64,000 bases of DNA from positions 57,192,598 to 57,256,597 of the forward strand of contig OU342631.1 in the NCBI GenBank assembly GCA_910589415.1, given 5' to 3'. Within the stretch, counting starts at the first letter, position 1; each line of letters opens with the position of its first letter. The notes under the pieces were generated by a model. That model saw only the letters and a program-made list of their open reading frames with translations. It ran no database searches and had not been told where the DNA came from. This stretch comes from Malachius bipustulatus (Eukaryota > Arthropoda > Insecta > Coleoptera > Melyridae). Of this stretch, positions 33,705 through 44,945 are shown in pieces. Position numbers and translations under genes: made by a program.

Positions 33705-36700
33705 TGTAGGGTCCTAACCACTAGACGATCACGGCCCGATGGTCTTTAGCGAAAAGCCACCTTGTGTGATCGTCTAGTTTCCCTAATTTCTCCTAATAGG
33801 ACCGCTGTGTTTTCCTACGTTGTGTTTACCTAGTTTTTACCGTAGTCACCCCTGCTCTTTGATTGAGGTATGCCAGGATTACTATGACCGAAACGGATGC
33901 GCAAAGAACCTACTGGGATTTTTTTTTTGTCGGAAAAGCGGGGAATTTAACTGGGACTCGTTGTTAACTGTGGGCTTTCTATCAGAGGTTTTAAAAGCGA
34001 GTGATGAGCGAGAGAATTCGTTTGCAAGGGTGTAAAATGGTGAATGGCGAGATGGGCTGTGTTTTTGCATAGAGAGTACAAAAGAAAATGGAAAGCGAAG
34101 AGGGATCCCTTTCATCCATCTTTCAAACTATAATCCATTTCGGATTCCACTCTTTTGCACACCTGTGCTTGCTTTTTGGTTTTTGTTTCGTTTACAGACT
34201 ACCCGGTATATGCGGGAATGTCTTATTGATTCGTTTTCGCTTTTGTTTCGGTTACAGACTATCCGGTATATGCGGAAATGTCCGTGTGTTTAACTATTCA
34301 ACGATTTTCCTTGCCTATTTTCCTTTTTCTAGTTTCTTAATTTCATTTCAAGCAACTGCTTGAATTAATTAAAGAATACAACCACTTTGGTTTTCAGACG
34401 ATCCGGGATATTGCGGAAATGTCTGACTCATTACCTATTCGACGATTTTCTTTGCCTATTTTCCTTTTTCTATTTTCTTTGATCTCACTTCAAGCAACTG
34501 CTTGAATTAATTAAAGAAGACAACCACTTTGGGTTTCAGACGATCCGGGATAATGCGGAAATGTCTGAATGATTTACCTATTCGATGATTATTGAATTCT
34601 CATTTTGTATTTTAATGAGCTTTATTCGTTGACTCGCTCTTCCTTTCGTTTGGGACTTTTTATGAGCGTTTATTGTTGTGGGCTTTAACCTGATACACAG
34701 GCACGCTCCACCCTACTTTTATGATCGCTTGTTGGTTGAGACTCTAACTTGGCTTGGATGTCGAGAGCAGTGTTGCCATGTTTGTTTGATTTGCTACCTC
34801 CTCTTTAAACATTATACGAATTTCTATCCAATTTGCTTTTCTCTTGAAAGCGGTTTTCCTGAATTAACGTCATACTCATGATAGTTGTTTCAACTCATTT
34901 TGTTTATTTGTTGTGTTGTCGTTTTGCCTCTTTGGGCTACCTTTATTTGGCCACTTTTGGACCGTCAATACCTATTTGCCCTGCGGCTACCTTTTTGTTC
35001 TACCTGGCCTCGTAAGGCGATGAGTCAATATACCTTATCATTTCGAATACGACGTTCTCTGCGATTCGCAGTTTTGTTTTGCTATTTTAAATGTGATGAC
35101 CAACTGACCAAACTAGGCCGCTATTCTATAATTATTCCTCAGGGTTCCCGTGGGCTTGCCTGGGTAATAATTGAATGCTGGAATTTTTATGAATACCTAT
35201 ATTGGAGCCGGTGGGTTCTATAATCGAGACCAACCATCGATTTCACCGTGGTCCAGGTTTTTACCCCTAACACCTGTGTAGAAAGCAGATAACTCAGTCC
35301 AGACTGGCAATAACATTTTATAGCAATTTTCTGCGGAGTTTGTTTTTAAATTTTGATTGAAGTTGACATTCGTATGATGTGCTAAAGGAGTCTTGGTTTT
35401 GATTGATTTTGAATGGCTTTTCACATACTCGAGACTAATTTGGTTTTGGTTGCTTTGAATTCCTATTTGCGGAATTGCCTATACTACAACTGCGGGTGCT
35501 TTTTACCCCGTTGCGTTCCACGATTTTCACTTTCCGGTACAACGGAGGTCTTCACCTGGACATCGAGGTGAATGCCTCCCCCGGGTTTTAATTGATTACC
35601 TACTTTAACTCCTAATTGGGGTTGTAATGGAATTGTATTTCCTGATAATATTTGTGAAGCAGCGGATGCTACATCTGACAACGCTGCCCTGTTCTATCTG
35701 GACCTGTGCTAACCGGGGGTGCTCTGCTATGTGATCTTTATTTATGGTGTCATATAATGGCGAGAAACTCCTTTCACTTTCTAAATCGTTTTTAAAGGGA
35801 CTGCTTCCTGCCTAACCATCTGCGCTATTTAAAAACTCGGACTCTTCGAAGAATAGGATGATTGAATCATGGGCCGTTTTGTTTACAGATCATCAATTTC
35901 TGATCTGGGTCTATTTTCGCTCCTAGCTCTATCTCGATTTCCTATGCGTGAATATGTAATTATTTATTCCTGTCTCCTGCCTAACTTGGTTTATTTCTAA
36001 TTATTGACGTAATTGCGTAGGTACCTATTGTGGTGCCGCCTAATACCTAGTTGATTATTGGGTCTGATTTAAAATGGGATCTGCACTCGTGAATTTGGCG
36101 AATCTGTTTAATTATTTATTGACGTGGATTTTGTTTCGAAGAGAGATCTTCCCTAACTATTTTCTCAATGGATTTTCCCTAATTTGTGAAGGAAATTCCT
36201 TCGGAATATGCGCTTTGCCATCTACTAGTGAATTGGTTCGAAGAGAATTTGCCAACTGCGAATATTGAGTTCGAGATGCGAATGAAGTATGTTTCACTGG
36301 GATTTCCCGGGATAGGTAAAGGAAACTCGACCGGAGTCCACTAAATGCCATCTCTAGCCGAGTTTTATTAGAATTGTGATTAGAAATTGTCGTGAAACGA
36401 TTGTTCTACCCTTTTCGGGTTTTCACTGGAATTTTTCCAAGGTAGATAAAGGAAATTCGACCGGAGTCCACTAAATGCCATCTCTAGTCGAATTTTCGGG
36501 TATAGATAAGGATTAGGTATCCCGGAGTCCACAATATGCCATCTCTGGGTACCGTATAAAGGGTTAGGAAGTCAAAATTGATCTGAGAGCGAGTTGCTGG
36601 AAGACGCCTGCTTTTATAGAAGCAGTCGCCCGCTTTCTAAACACCACGCAATAATGAACCTTATCGACACTGCTCTCATTCTGTGATTTAGTCCTTAATC

Positions 36701-37341
36701 GTATCTTAATTGTCTTGAGATTTGGCGAGTTGACCTCGCGGCTACCTCACTAATTTGTCCGAAACCTGCACTATCTAAATTTTCCTTCAAATCGGTCAAC
36801 GCGTTTAGGTACTTTTCATTGTGTCGACTTACTAATTATTCTCCTGCTTATACTTCATAGCGTCTTTTCACCTACTTGTTGTCTATGTAGCGTAATGAAC
36901 TTTCGGCGGCTGTCATATCTTAATTCGCTCTATCAATACGTGTAAATTTCATTTTCGTGGGCAGGATACCTAATGAGTTTCTATTGTGTATGCGAGGTGT
37001 TATTGTTTACTTTACAAATCTTTCCACCCGGCCAGCGGTCGGTATCTCGTTCACGCAGCTAGGGAATGTCCTTCCAATACCCTGCGGCAATATTCGGTGC
37101 TGGTGCGTTGCTACCCTAGCTCGGTCGTTTTAGAAGCTGGCTTTTTACCAGAGCGAGAACATTTCTGTTTATGAATATTTAATGTGCAGGCAGGAATTGT
37201 TTCTATTGATGCAACGGCGCGTAGCTGTATTTAATTTCCTAACATAATTTTTGCACTGTTTGCCTTTTTCGATTTTGGGCTGATTTAATGAGGCGAAGGA
37301 AATAATTTCCTTATAATCCTACCTAGGTGCGATCCATTTCA
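33705..37341 (-). repeat. 5' LTR of the giant-LTR element
   Basis: 3637 bp, TGTAGGGTCC to CCATTTCA. Its outer edge contains CTAGACGATCAC (33721-33732), inversely repeated about 40 bp inward as GTGATCGTCTAG. The left LTR lacks the first arm. Confidence 0.85.
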
Positions 37342-37355
37342 CTATATATAGGTAA

Positions 37356-38618
37356 CTATAGAAATGAAGAATCTGACTCATATGTATTGTCGTCTTCATG
37401 ATCATCATCATGATTTTCTTCTGGTGCTTCGTCATCTGGTTCCCCAAATATCTTTTTGTAGTACCACTGATCCGCGGCAGGCACATACTTGGTTGCTAGG
37501 AGCTTTATATCATTGATCTTTAAATCTTTTATTGGTAAAGGGTATGCTTGATTCATTTTAGAAGTAGGCAGTGATAAAATGGAGTTTGGTTTTTGGAGGC
37601 TGAGCCTACTGAAAAGCGGAAGCCCAGTGGACACGCTACATTCAATAAATTTGTCACCTTTCTGGTACTTGAACAGCCGGTATGTTGATATGGCAAATTT
37701 TTCCTTGTTATTACCAATGAAGTTTGTTTTAAAAAGGGGCTTCAAATGTCCAGCAAAGTCCATGATCATATCCTGGCTGACATCTACAACATGAAAACTT
37801 TTAGAAGTGTTTCGCACTAAAGTCTTCCATTCTTCCGGTAGGTGCACCCGTTCTTTTTTCCTTTTCTGTTTTTCGATTATACCAAAAGAACGGTCGCAAG
37901 GTAGAAAACTGTGACCAGGCTCCGGATACTGGTGGGTTACATTCTTGACATTTTTGAGATTGTTATTGACCATAGTGTATAGGTATTTAACCATGCTTTG
38001 ATTTTTGTTTTGCGCAAAAGCATTGTCAGAAAATAAGTTTACTGTTGTCACAGAATCAGGCAAAAAAGTTTGAAGATAGTGATGCAAAAAGCTTATGACC
38101 TCATTACAACCTTTTTTTGAGGTAATCTCATCATACATATAAAATGTCGATAAGCCTGTCTTCCCTGAATAGATACAAAAGTTATATTGCCATAATTGCC
38201 GCTTATAGAATACATCTCCAGCAGGAACATGTGGTAGAGGTAGATTTTGCTGATAATCAAAACATAGCACTTCCACTGTAGAATCACTTTTTGAAAGTGT
38301 TGTTTTTTCCTTCAATGATGCGTAAAATCTTTCAGATTTTCGAATGTGCACCTGTTTTTCAGTCAGCAACGCTGTTTTTGACTCGTGATTTTGCTCAGCT
38401 GCTATTGCATTTTCCAGTCGATCGCATGTCTGACAAGTGTCAGATCTAGGAGATCCAAAGCTGATATTGTAGTTCATGGTGAAGTGTCGATAATAATAGT
38501 CATAAGAAACTATTGGTCGATATTCTTCTCCTCGTTCTGCTTTTTGAAAATTATTTGGTTCATATTTCTCCAAGTACAATCTATACATTTTAGAAATATT
38601 AAGCTCCGGTGATAAATA
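37356..38618 (-). CDS. Transposase-like protein, C-terminal part (ATG at 38588, 410 aa)
   Basis: The protein belongs to a family that I recall as widespread in insects and cnidarians and often annotated as uncharacterised; I infer a DDE-type transposase from the terminal repeats. Visible features are a CQTCD cysteine pair near residue 50, FDYQQNLPLPHVPAGDVFYK near 110, an LFSDNAFAQNKN block near 185 with acidic residues likely in the active site, and an acidic C-terminus (DDEAPEENHDDDHEDD). Homology extends upstream of the ATG to TAT at 38618. Immediately upstream a 54-bp in-frame insertion with stop codons separates it from exon 2. The giant LTR element lies 15 bp past its stop. Confidence 0.75.
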   Translation of the reverse strand, partial: YLSPELNISKMYRLYLEKYEPNNFQKAERGEEYRPIVSYDYYYRHFTMNYNISFGSPRSDTCQTCDRLENAIAAEQNHESKTALLTEKQVHIRKSERFYASLKEKTTLSKSDSTVEVLCFDYQQNLPLPHVPAGDVFYKRQLWQYNFCIYSGKTGLSTFYMYDEITSKKGCNEVISFLHHYLQTFLPDSVTTVNLFSDNAFAQNKNQSMVKYLYTMVNNNLKNVKNVTHQYPEPGHSFLPCDRSFGIIEKQKRKKERVHLPEEWKTLVRNTSKSFHVVDVSQDMIMDFAGHLKPLFKTNFIGNNKEKFAISTYRLFKYQKGDKFIECSVSTGLPLFSRLSLQKPNSILSLPTSKMNQAYPLPIKDLKINDIKLLATKYVPAADQWYYKKIFGEPDDEAPEENHDDDHEDDNTYESDSSFL

Positions 38619-38669
38619 TTCTATTCTATTCTATTCTATTCTATTCCTTATATGTTATGTTTTTAATTA
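38619..38669. repeat. In-frame insertion with (ATTCT)n microsatellite
   Basis: TTCTATTCTATTC repeats lie within a 54-bp stretch (measured between the duplicated TAT codons) that splits the transposase frame. It lacks GT-AG borders, so it is not an intron, and it contains several stops. Confidence 0.7.
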
Positions 38670-38927
38670 ATATGTTCGTCCTTCATTTTTTTCGCGACTA
38701 TAATGAGATGATCTTTTCGGAAAGCTTTTTATGTGACTATCAATAGTATTTCTGATATTGTCTGGTAATCTGTTTGGTCGATTATTGTGTTTTCCTCTCA
38801 TGTCCGGAGCCGCTGCAATTTTTAACTTGATGACAGATGCAATACGGTCAATACGGTGTTTTGTTATTCCGTGGATACTATAGAATGCTTTTTTGCAAAT
38901 AAAGTACTCCTTACCATCAACTCGAAT
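38670..38927 (-). CDS. Transposase-like gene, exon 2
   Basis: After the acceptor TTTTTTTGTAG (ending 38928) the frame continues IRVDGKEYFICKKAF, then HGITKHRIDRIA, RGKHNNRPNRLP and SFPKRSSHYSREKNEGRTY. The HNNRP and SFPKRSSHYSR blocks are hallmarks of this family between the cysteine-rich N-terminus and the catalytic part. The frame meets TAA at 38667-38669. It is in the same reading frame as the C-terminal part at 37356-38618, which resumes 54 bp later. Confidence 0.7.
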
Positions 38928-38986
38928 CTACAAAAAAAGTGTTGTAATATAATGTTTTTATCTTTGTAATAAATAAAACATCTTAC

Positions 38987-39487
38987 TTTGTATTGAAATG
39001 TAGCTTGTCTTTCTTTCCCCGTTCCAGTCCTGATTCTCCTTCTTGCAACAGTGTGGACACACATTAAGCCACCTAAATAAATATCTTGTTTTTCTTTATC
39101 AGCTAAAGCACAAAACTGCTCCAGTATTTGATTCATTTGCTCAGATGACATCTTCGTGAAACATTTCCGACGACATTCACAAGCTTTACCCACACTTCTT
39201 TTAGGTACCAGTTTCATTGTTTTGGTTATATATTCTTCTCCCTTTGCTTTCTTTAATTTTTTTACATTTCGTTGCCAGTTTTCCGGATGTCGTATTCTTT
39301 TCTTCCCTTTTTTCAGAACATCAGTACTGTTTACACTTTGGTTTTTTACTGATTCAAGTTTTTTAGTCTTTATTTTATTTGTCATAAGAAGCTTTCTAGA
39401 TACGCGGCTGGTACTAGGCTGATCATGTGTGCTTGGCACATATTCACTTCCTGAGGACTGATATGGTTCATCTTCGTCCGAGGACAT
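38987..39487 (-). CDS. Transposase-like gene, exon 1
   Basis: The likely start is the ATG at 39487 (MSSDEDEPYQSSGSEYVPST), 22 codons inside the longer open frame, because the residues before it are AT-rich noise. The acidic/serine N-terminus is followed by a basic region (KKGKKRIRHPENWQRNVKKL) that may be a nuclear signal, then a cysteine-rich block CECRRKCFTKMSS and YLGGLMCVHTVARRR with TFQYK at the exon end. Exon 1 ends at 38987 before GTAAGA. The 59-bp intron (38928-38986) has GT-AG borders. Confidence 0.7.
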
Positions 39488-39929
39488 TATAAAACGTTTA
39501 TAAAGCCCGTAAAAATAAAACCACTTAATAAAGTCGATGTTCAATACGTGCATTCAGTAAATGGCAGGGTATAGTACTGAACGAACTTGTTTGAACGTAC
39601 AGCAGCATATAGATGCAGCGTCGTAGTGGCGCGCCTCTCCACCGATCTGGCAGAATGGAAGTCCCCCCACTCACGTTCCTATATTTCGATGTAAAAATCG
39701 GACAAGTCCAGGACTTGTCTGAATTTTCTTCCCAAGTGTGACCTCGGACAAGTCCCTTAGCGTTATATATCCTATACCGTTCCCAGGACTTGGCTGATTC
39801 TTTCACCCAACGATCGACGACTTAAGAAAGCATGCGTTTCTTAATAAAAGTGAATTTGGTTAGAAAGTGGACTTACCCGGTTTTTGCACCAAACTCTTCT
39901 ACTGTAGGAGACGCGGATGTATATAATGA

Positions 39930-40130
39930 CCAAAAACTCTATTTCATACATTGCCCATGGTTCAACGGGCATTCTATACAATGCATAGGCATTGTATACA
40001 TTACCAAGGTAAAGTATGAAATAGTTTAAGAAATTAAAATCATTTCATACATTGCCTGAACCATCCCGCAATGTATACATTGCCTAGGTATTGTATAGAA
40101 TCTCTGCATTATACACATTGCCTATAACAT
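39930..40130. repeat. ATTGCCTAGG/ATTGTATA repeat, copy 2
   Basis: Same family as 27650-27830: CATTGTATACATTGCCTA, CATTGCCTAGGTATTGTATA and TTTCATACATTGCC in both orientations. Confidence 0.65.
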
Positions 40131-40133
40131 ATA

Positions 40134-40747
40134 TACGGTGATCCCGAAATGGCGGACACGGACAGCACCACAGCATACATTGTGGATTAAAGATTCTAAT
40201 TTCATTTACTTTTTTCTTCAGTATGGCTCACTTAACAAGATATGACCACTTTTGTGGAAAATAAAGTCACAACACTGCACTTGCATACCCTTCTTCAGGC
40301 AAAAAATAATGTGTAGGTCTGCAATACCCAGATAGATGTTATCATGGAAACTTATGTAATGGCACATCCAACAAAGGTTATAACAATAATCGTTGCGCGG
40401 ATTCATATTCGATAATATTATTCGAAATCTGGAATTCGAACAACGATGCCACATTGAACAATTTTGTTGAACTCAGGGAATAGGTAAACTTTGAATGCCT
40501 GTAATTCCGTTCCCGATAATAAAAAAAATAAAAAGCAAACACAATCGTAATAGTTATGTGAAATCATGTGCTTTGCCAGTGGAGGTTGTTTAAATTTGAC
40601 TGCCATTTTGATTTAAATTTAATAAAAAGGACACCCTATATCTCGGTAACGAAGCCGAGGAAACCATTTTTGATTTAAATTTAGTCTTTCTGAACATCCT
40701 CTACAACACCCTGTATACCGTGTCCGCCATTTCGGGATCATCCTGTA
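40134..40747. mobile_element. MITE, sister of 11237-12995 without the insert
   Basis: Left end CGGTGATCCCGAAATGGCGG (the first few bases lost), right end CGTGTCCGCCATTTCGGGAT...CCTGTA. The body aligns with 11245-11275 joined to 12401-12995. Confidence 0.8.
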
Positions 40748-42589
40748 TACAGTGTGACCCATTTGTTCTTGAAACAGCCTGTATAATCTTAAGTTATATG
40801 GTGCGATTTTAAAATGATTTCTTTCAAATCATAGAGATTGATAAACTATATTTTGGGAGCAAAAAGCGTCTCATTCCTACCAAATGCAAAGCCTACTAGA
40901 TCAGTGTTTACTTATAAAATCTAAAAAATTCATAATTAGTGATTTTTTATCAAAAAAAAATTCGTGAGGGCACGCCACACGATTCACCAGCCCTCAAAAC
41001 GCTACTGTACTAAATTTTATTGTAAATGTCAGAGTAATAAGGATCTTGCAGTTATATTAGAAATTCATAATAATACTCCGAATTTTCATAAATTTATTCG
41101 AAAAGGTCAAAAGCTATCCATGAAAAAAACTAACAGCCAATATTATGAAGGCTCATCAGGCTAACGGGTAGATTTCTTTGCTCGTTTTTGAAGCTAATAT
41201 TGACGTCAAATTACTTTTATTAACATTTTTGTAATTACTTTCATGTCCTGAACAGATAAATTAAAAAAATCCACTTAGACTCGATACCTATTTCAGAAAT
41301 GGCCACAGAAATCTTCCCGTTAACTTAATGAACCTTTATAATACCCGCTGTTAAAGTATCGAACTGTTAAAAGTGGCAAATAGATTTGTAGGATAATTCC
41401 AATAACACAGTACAACGTGTCTTAGTGTTAAATAAGCATGGATAACATTTTTTTTGTTACTTATGATAGCTTTTGACCTTTTCGAATAAATTTATGAAAC
41501 ATGTGCTAAAAATAAATTACCCCTAAAAATTTTTAACAGGAGCATGCTTAAGTAAAAGAAAATTTTTCTGCTTCGATAATTTTTTCATGAAATATGTTTT
41601 TTTTATTGTGTTTCTTGCATTGGGGAAGCTTACACACGATGTGATAGACTCATTATTTCACTACATCTTTGTTAATTTCATCAAGCTAAACCGATCTGTT
41701 AAGCCAGCATTACACACTGTCTTTGGAAAAAGGTTCTTCAGCAAATAGACTTATGATGATAACTCCTAAACCATCAATTTTCCGATCACACATATGGGGG
41801 TTAGATCGCATTGAGGTCCCCTATGTGCAAATTTTGCCATTTTGATGCGCGCGAAATTTTACTTATTTTAAATTTTGGGTGCGCAGCCTCTAAAAAATTC
41901 GAAAACCAAACAACCTATGAAGAAAAATAAAAAAGAGTTTTGAAGACGACATAAAATACACTTTTTTTGCCATTGTCAGTGATTATGAATAATTTTTAGT
42001 ATACTGTGTTGCATAGAAATAGTAACTTAGGTAAAACGCTACAATGAATATTAACAATAAGGATCCAAGCCATTCTTGTTTAAAAGTCGATAGTCTCCTA
42101 GGAACTGCATAGTGTCCTAGGAAACTTGATAGTTTCCAAATATCTAAAAGGGAACTCTATTTTTTGAAAGATGGCGTTAATTTTCAAATTATTGTTGATA
42201 AATTCTTTACTTACACAATCATATTCCCCATAATTATATCCCATTTCAGACGTTTTTGGATTCAAGTTGGCTGTGATATTTTTTCTTCAAGTTGGATACC
42301 CTGGACAGTCGATTTGAGCTAAAAAAGTTCAAATGACTTCCCACTTTACTCATATGCCATTAGGATTAATTTCTTACCCAATAAAAATATGTTTGACGTA
42401 TGAAAACAATAATTCAATAATATACGATTGTTGTTATTTTTTAGTAAGAAATATTTAATTATTAGACGTTCAGTAACTTCATTCAAAAATTTCTGTCAGA
42501 TTTTCAGCATCTTATTTCAATCCTTCTAAAATTGAAAAGAACTTAAACCTCCTTTGAATACTACATTATTAAATTATAATGCCAAAAGT
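40748..42589. other. No gene recognised
   Basis: A 66-codon frame at 40964-41164 (MRARHTIHQPSKRY) has no recognised domain. The rest is AT-rich without repeats that I can define. Confidence 0.45.
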
Positions 42590-42860
42590 AATTGAAATGT
42601 GTGGCACAGTGTCTACCGAAAACCAACACAAAGAGATCGTTATTTACACAAGAACTCCAATCAACACCCAGCCCAAAAACGAGCTCCGTAATACAAACCC
42701 CGGTGAATCGTGCTTCCCGAATTTGTGAGACTCAGTACTCAGTCCTACCTCGAAGAAGATGAGCTCTACACCATGAATGAATGCTTTGCTTCAGGATGAC
42801 CACGCCGTGTGCTACGAAAAGACGAAAATTTTGTCTACTACGTCACACTATTGCATCCAT
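42590..42860 (+). pseudogene. Penelope-like RT C-terminal fragment
   Basis: Three frames in succession give the block after the Penelope RT core: VYRKPTQRDRYLHKNSNQHP, then VNRASRIC, then YLEEDELYTMNECFASG. The known pattern is YRKPT..DRYL...S.HP..., .RA..IC and L..EL......NGY. It is a short, frameshifted fossil with no catalytic residues. Confidence 0.65.
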
Positions 42861-43429
42861 GCATATACTGTTTTATAACAAATTGAAATCCAGAAAATAT
42901 AAAGGTGGAGTAACCAATAACCATACCTAAATTAAACCGATTGGATTCAGAAAATTTATAGTTCTACCCAAATATAATTTTTATTCATATATTTTAGGCA
43001 GCCTTAGTATCAAACGACAATAACGAGATAAGAATTTGTCATAACTCATGCTCAACCGAGTTAGCAAGACTTTCCTCAACTAGCAAAAAAATCCTCCAAC
43101 TCCCTACAATAAATTAAAAATGAAGAAAAACTTATTGGCAACCTAAAAAGATCATGAGGCTCATTCCATCTGCTTTCTTCAAAATTTGAATTAAATTAGT
43201 TGATAAAGGAATAAAGACTACCCTTATACTTATTCTTCAAATGTTCTCGTGAAAATTAGGCATTTCAAGAGTCGGCGACATGACATATGATATTATGTTC
43301 CTGAATTTCACCACATGACGCGAGAGAGAGAAGTTCAGCACTTTAAGTTATTTAAGACAATAGAGAACAAATCAAAGATCATAAATGTAAATGTGATTGA
43401 GTTTTTTATTATATTATTATTAAATAACT

Positions 43430-43680
43430 TTTATTTTGAGCGCGGCGGTTTAGGTCACTGACTATAATTATTGAGCCGTTGACGCTGCCACCGTCTGGGT
43501 TCAAATCCCAGCTCGGCATGGTTATTTCTCGGTAATTTAACTAATGTATTTATAAATTTAAAATTTGTGTCTGGCCAAATTAGCTAGTTCTGAGAGCCAA
43601 ATTACTAGATTGGAATGACTAGGTCTTATCTACACGGTTAAGACCAATATGCTCCCTCTTAAAAAAAAACTTTGATATTG
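43430..43680 (+). mobile_element. tRNA-derived SINE
   Basis: The head resembles a tRNA: an A-box-like GCGGTTTAGGTCACTGAC and a B box GGGTTCAAATCCCAGC about 50 bp later. The body (TGTGTCTGGCCAAATTAGCT, CTACACGGTTAAGACC) follows. No folding tRNA is formed, so this is a SINE and not a tRNA gene. Confidence 0.65.
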
Positions 43681-44899
43681 GAAAATTGAAGTCAGTTGAA
43701 AAAATTTGTTGAAATAGCCTTTTATAAATTTCCAGGGCATAATCTTTATCTTCGAATCTAAACCAACTCAATAAAATTTGAGAGTAAAATCAAGAAGTAT
43801 CGCGAGCAAAATAATACGAAATAATATTATGTAGATTTTTATAAATAATGTTAAACGCTAGCCTTTAAATTACTTCTCTGGATAACATTTCTTAATTTTC
43901 TAGTTGAATATTTCTTGTTCAATAACTATAAAAGCATTGTAAAAGTGTAGAACTGTAGAAGTGTAGAAATATAGCTTACCTTATAATATATGAATCTTAT
44001 TTTAACCGTTAAACAAGAAATTTTAATGACAATGAACATAACTTGTATTTTTATCTTTTATTACTAAAGTTAAAACAAACAAAAAATTATGATAATTTTT
44101 ATATTTCGTATTTTTTTGGATAAAAATTAAAGTTTTGAAATACAGAAAACATCTTTAAAGGAATCGTTAATAATTTCACATATAGTTGAAAAAAATCGAT
44201 CAAGAAATAAATCCTCCTTGTCTGATTTTACACAAAGATAAATATTTCCCCGAATATTAGTATAAGTACCTACTTTAGATAATATATTCCTGTTTTGGCA
44301 ACGCAGCGTAGGTGAAATTTAAAACAAAGTCAAATTTGATTAGAAACATCCATAATCTTAAAAAATTTAGCTTGTCAAAGGTAGTTCAAAACTCAGCTTT
44401 TGGAAAGGTACCAACATAATTCGAATTTTCCATAGCCAACTCTGAATTCAAAAACGTCTGAAATGGGATATACCTTTTGTATGCAACGTGGTGTATAAAT
44501 ATTACAATATAGTGTAATCAATATTGTCTGCTGATTTTTGCTATTTTAAGTATTTTCAAGCTTAATAAAAAATGTTTTCGAATTCGGTTGAAGAGCGTGT
44601 GTACCACGAGATTCTGTCCTCTAGTATATCTTCGTTCTATACCGATCCATAAAGTAAAAAATTGCGATTTCTCTCCACATAGTTACTCATCATAGATACA
44701 AAGTCTTGAAAGCAAGTATATAAATAGTGTCAGCTATCAAAACAAACATTTGCCAGCCCATCAACATAGTAAGGAAATTATTAATTAATCATCCGTAGGT
44801 ACCATTAAAAATTACAAAGGTACGATAAAATATCGATAACTCATATCACGGTGTGCCGACCGTTCAATAGATAGGCAACCAATAATTTCCAGGCCTGAA
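43681..44899. other. No gene recognised; AT-rich
   Basis: Nothing beyond low-complexity AT-rich sequence. Confidence 0.45.
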
Positions 44900-44945
44900 T
44901 GAAAATGCCAGCTGTTAACCCACAACAACAAATAAAAACAAAACA

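Larger units (their letters stand above)
29924..37341 (-). mobile_element. Giant-LTR, minimal-interior LTR retroelement
   Basis: Two direct repeats of about 3.63 kb (29924-33550 and 33705-37341) begin TGTA and end TTCA, and the pair is flanked by CTAT at 29920-29923 and 37342-37345, a 4-bp target duplication. Only 154 bp lie between them. This interior has a primer-binding site next to the right LTR and a purine-rich tract next to the left one, which sets minus-strand orientation. No gag or pol is encoded. I noticed three single-base differences between the LTRs, plus a changed outer 20 bp, so the insertion is recent. It must rely on enzymes supplied in trans. Confidence 0.85.
29606..39899 (-). 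mobile_element. DNA transposon with 30-bp perfect TIRs, interrupted by an LTR element
   Basis: 29606-29635 (GAAGAGTTTGGTGCAAAAAC and onward) and 39870-39899 are perfect 30-bp inverted repeats. Between them lies a minus-strand transposase-like gene in two exons plus a broken segment. Removing the LTR element (29924-37341 with its CTAT duplication) leaves about 2.9 kb, a normal transposon size. A diverged inverse copy of the terminal repeat lies at 29804-29834. No clear target duplication is seen at the outer edges (AAAC left, TACT right), so one edge may be eroded. The superfamily is uncertain. Confidence 0.75.

Noticed and set aside
29941..37341. Plain segmental or assembly duplication of 3.6 kb
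   Set aside because: TG...CA ends, CTAT target duplication, PBS and PPT at the correct interior edges make an LTR element the better explanation.
43430..43520. Functional tRNA gene
   Set aside because: B box is good but the cloverleaf does not close; a SINE head fits better.
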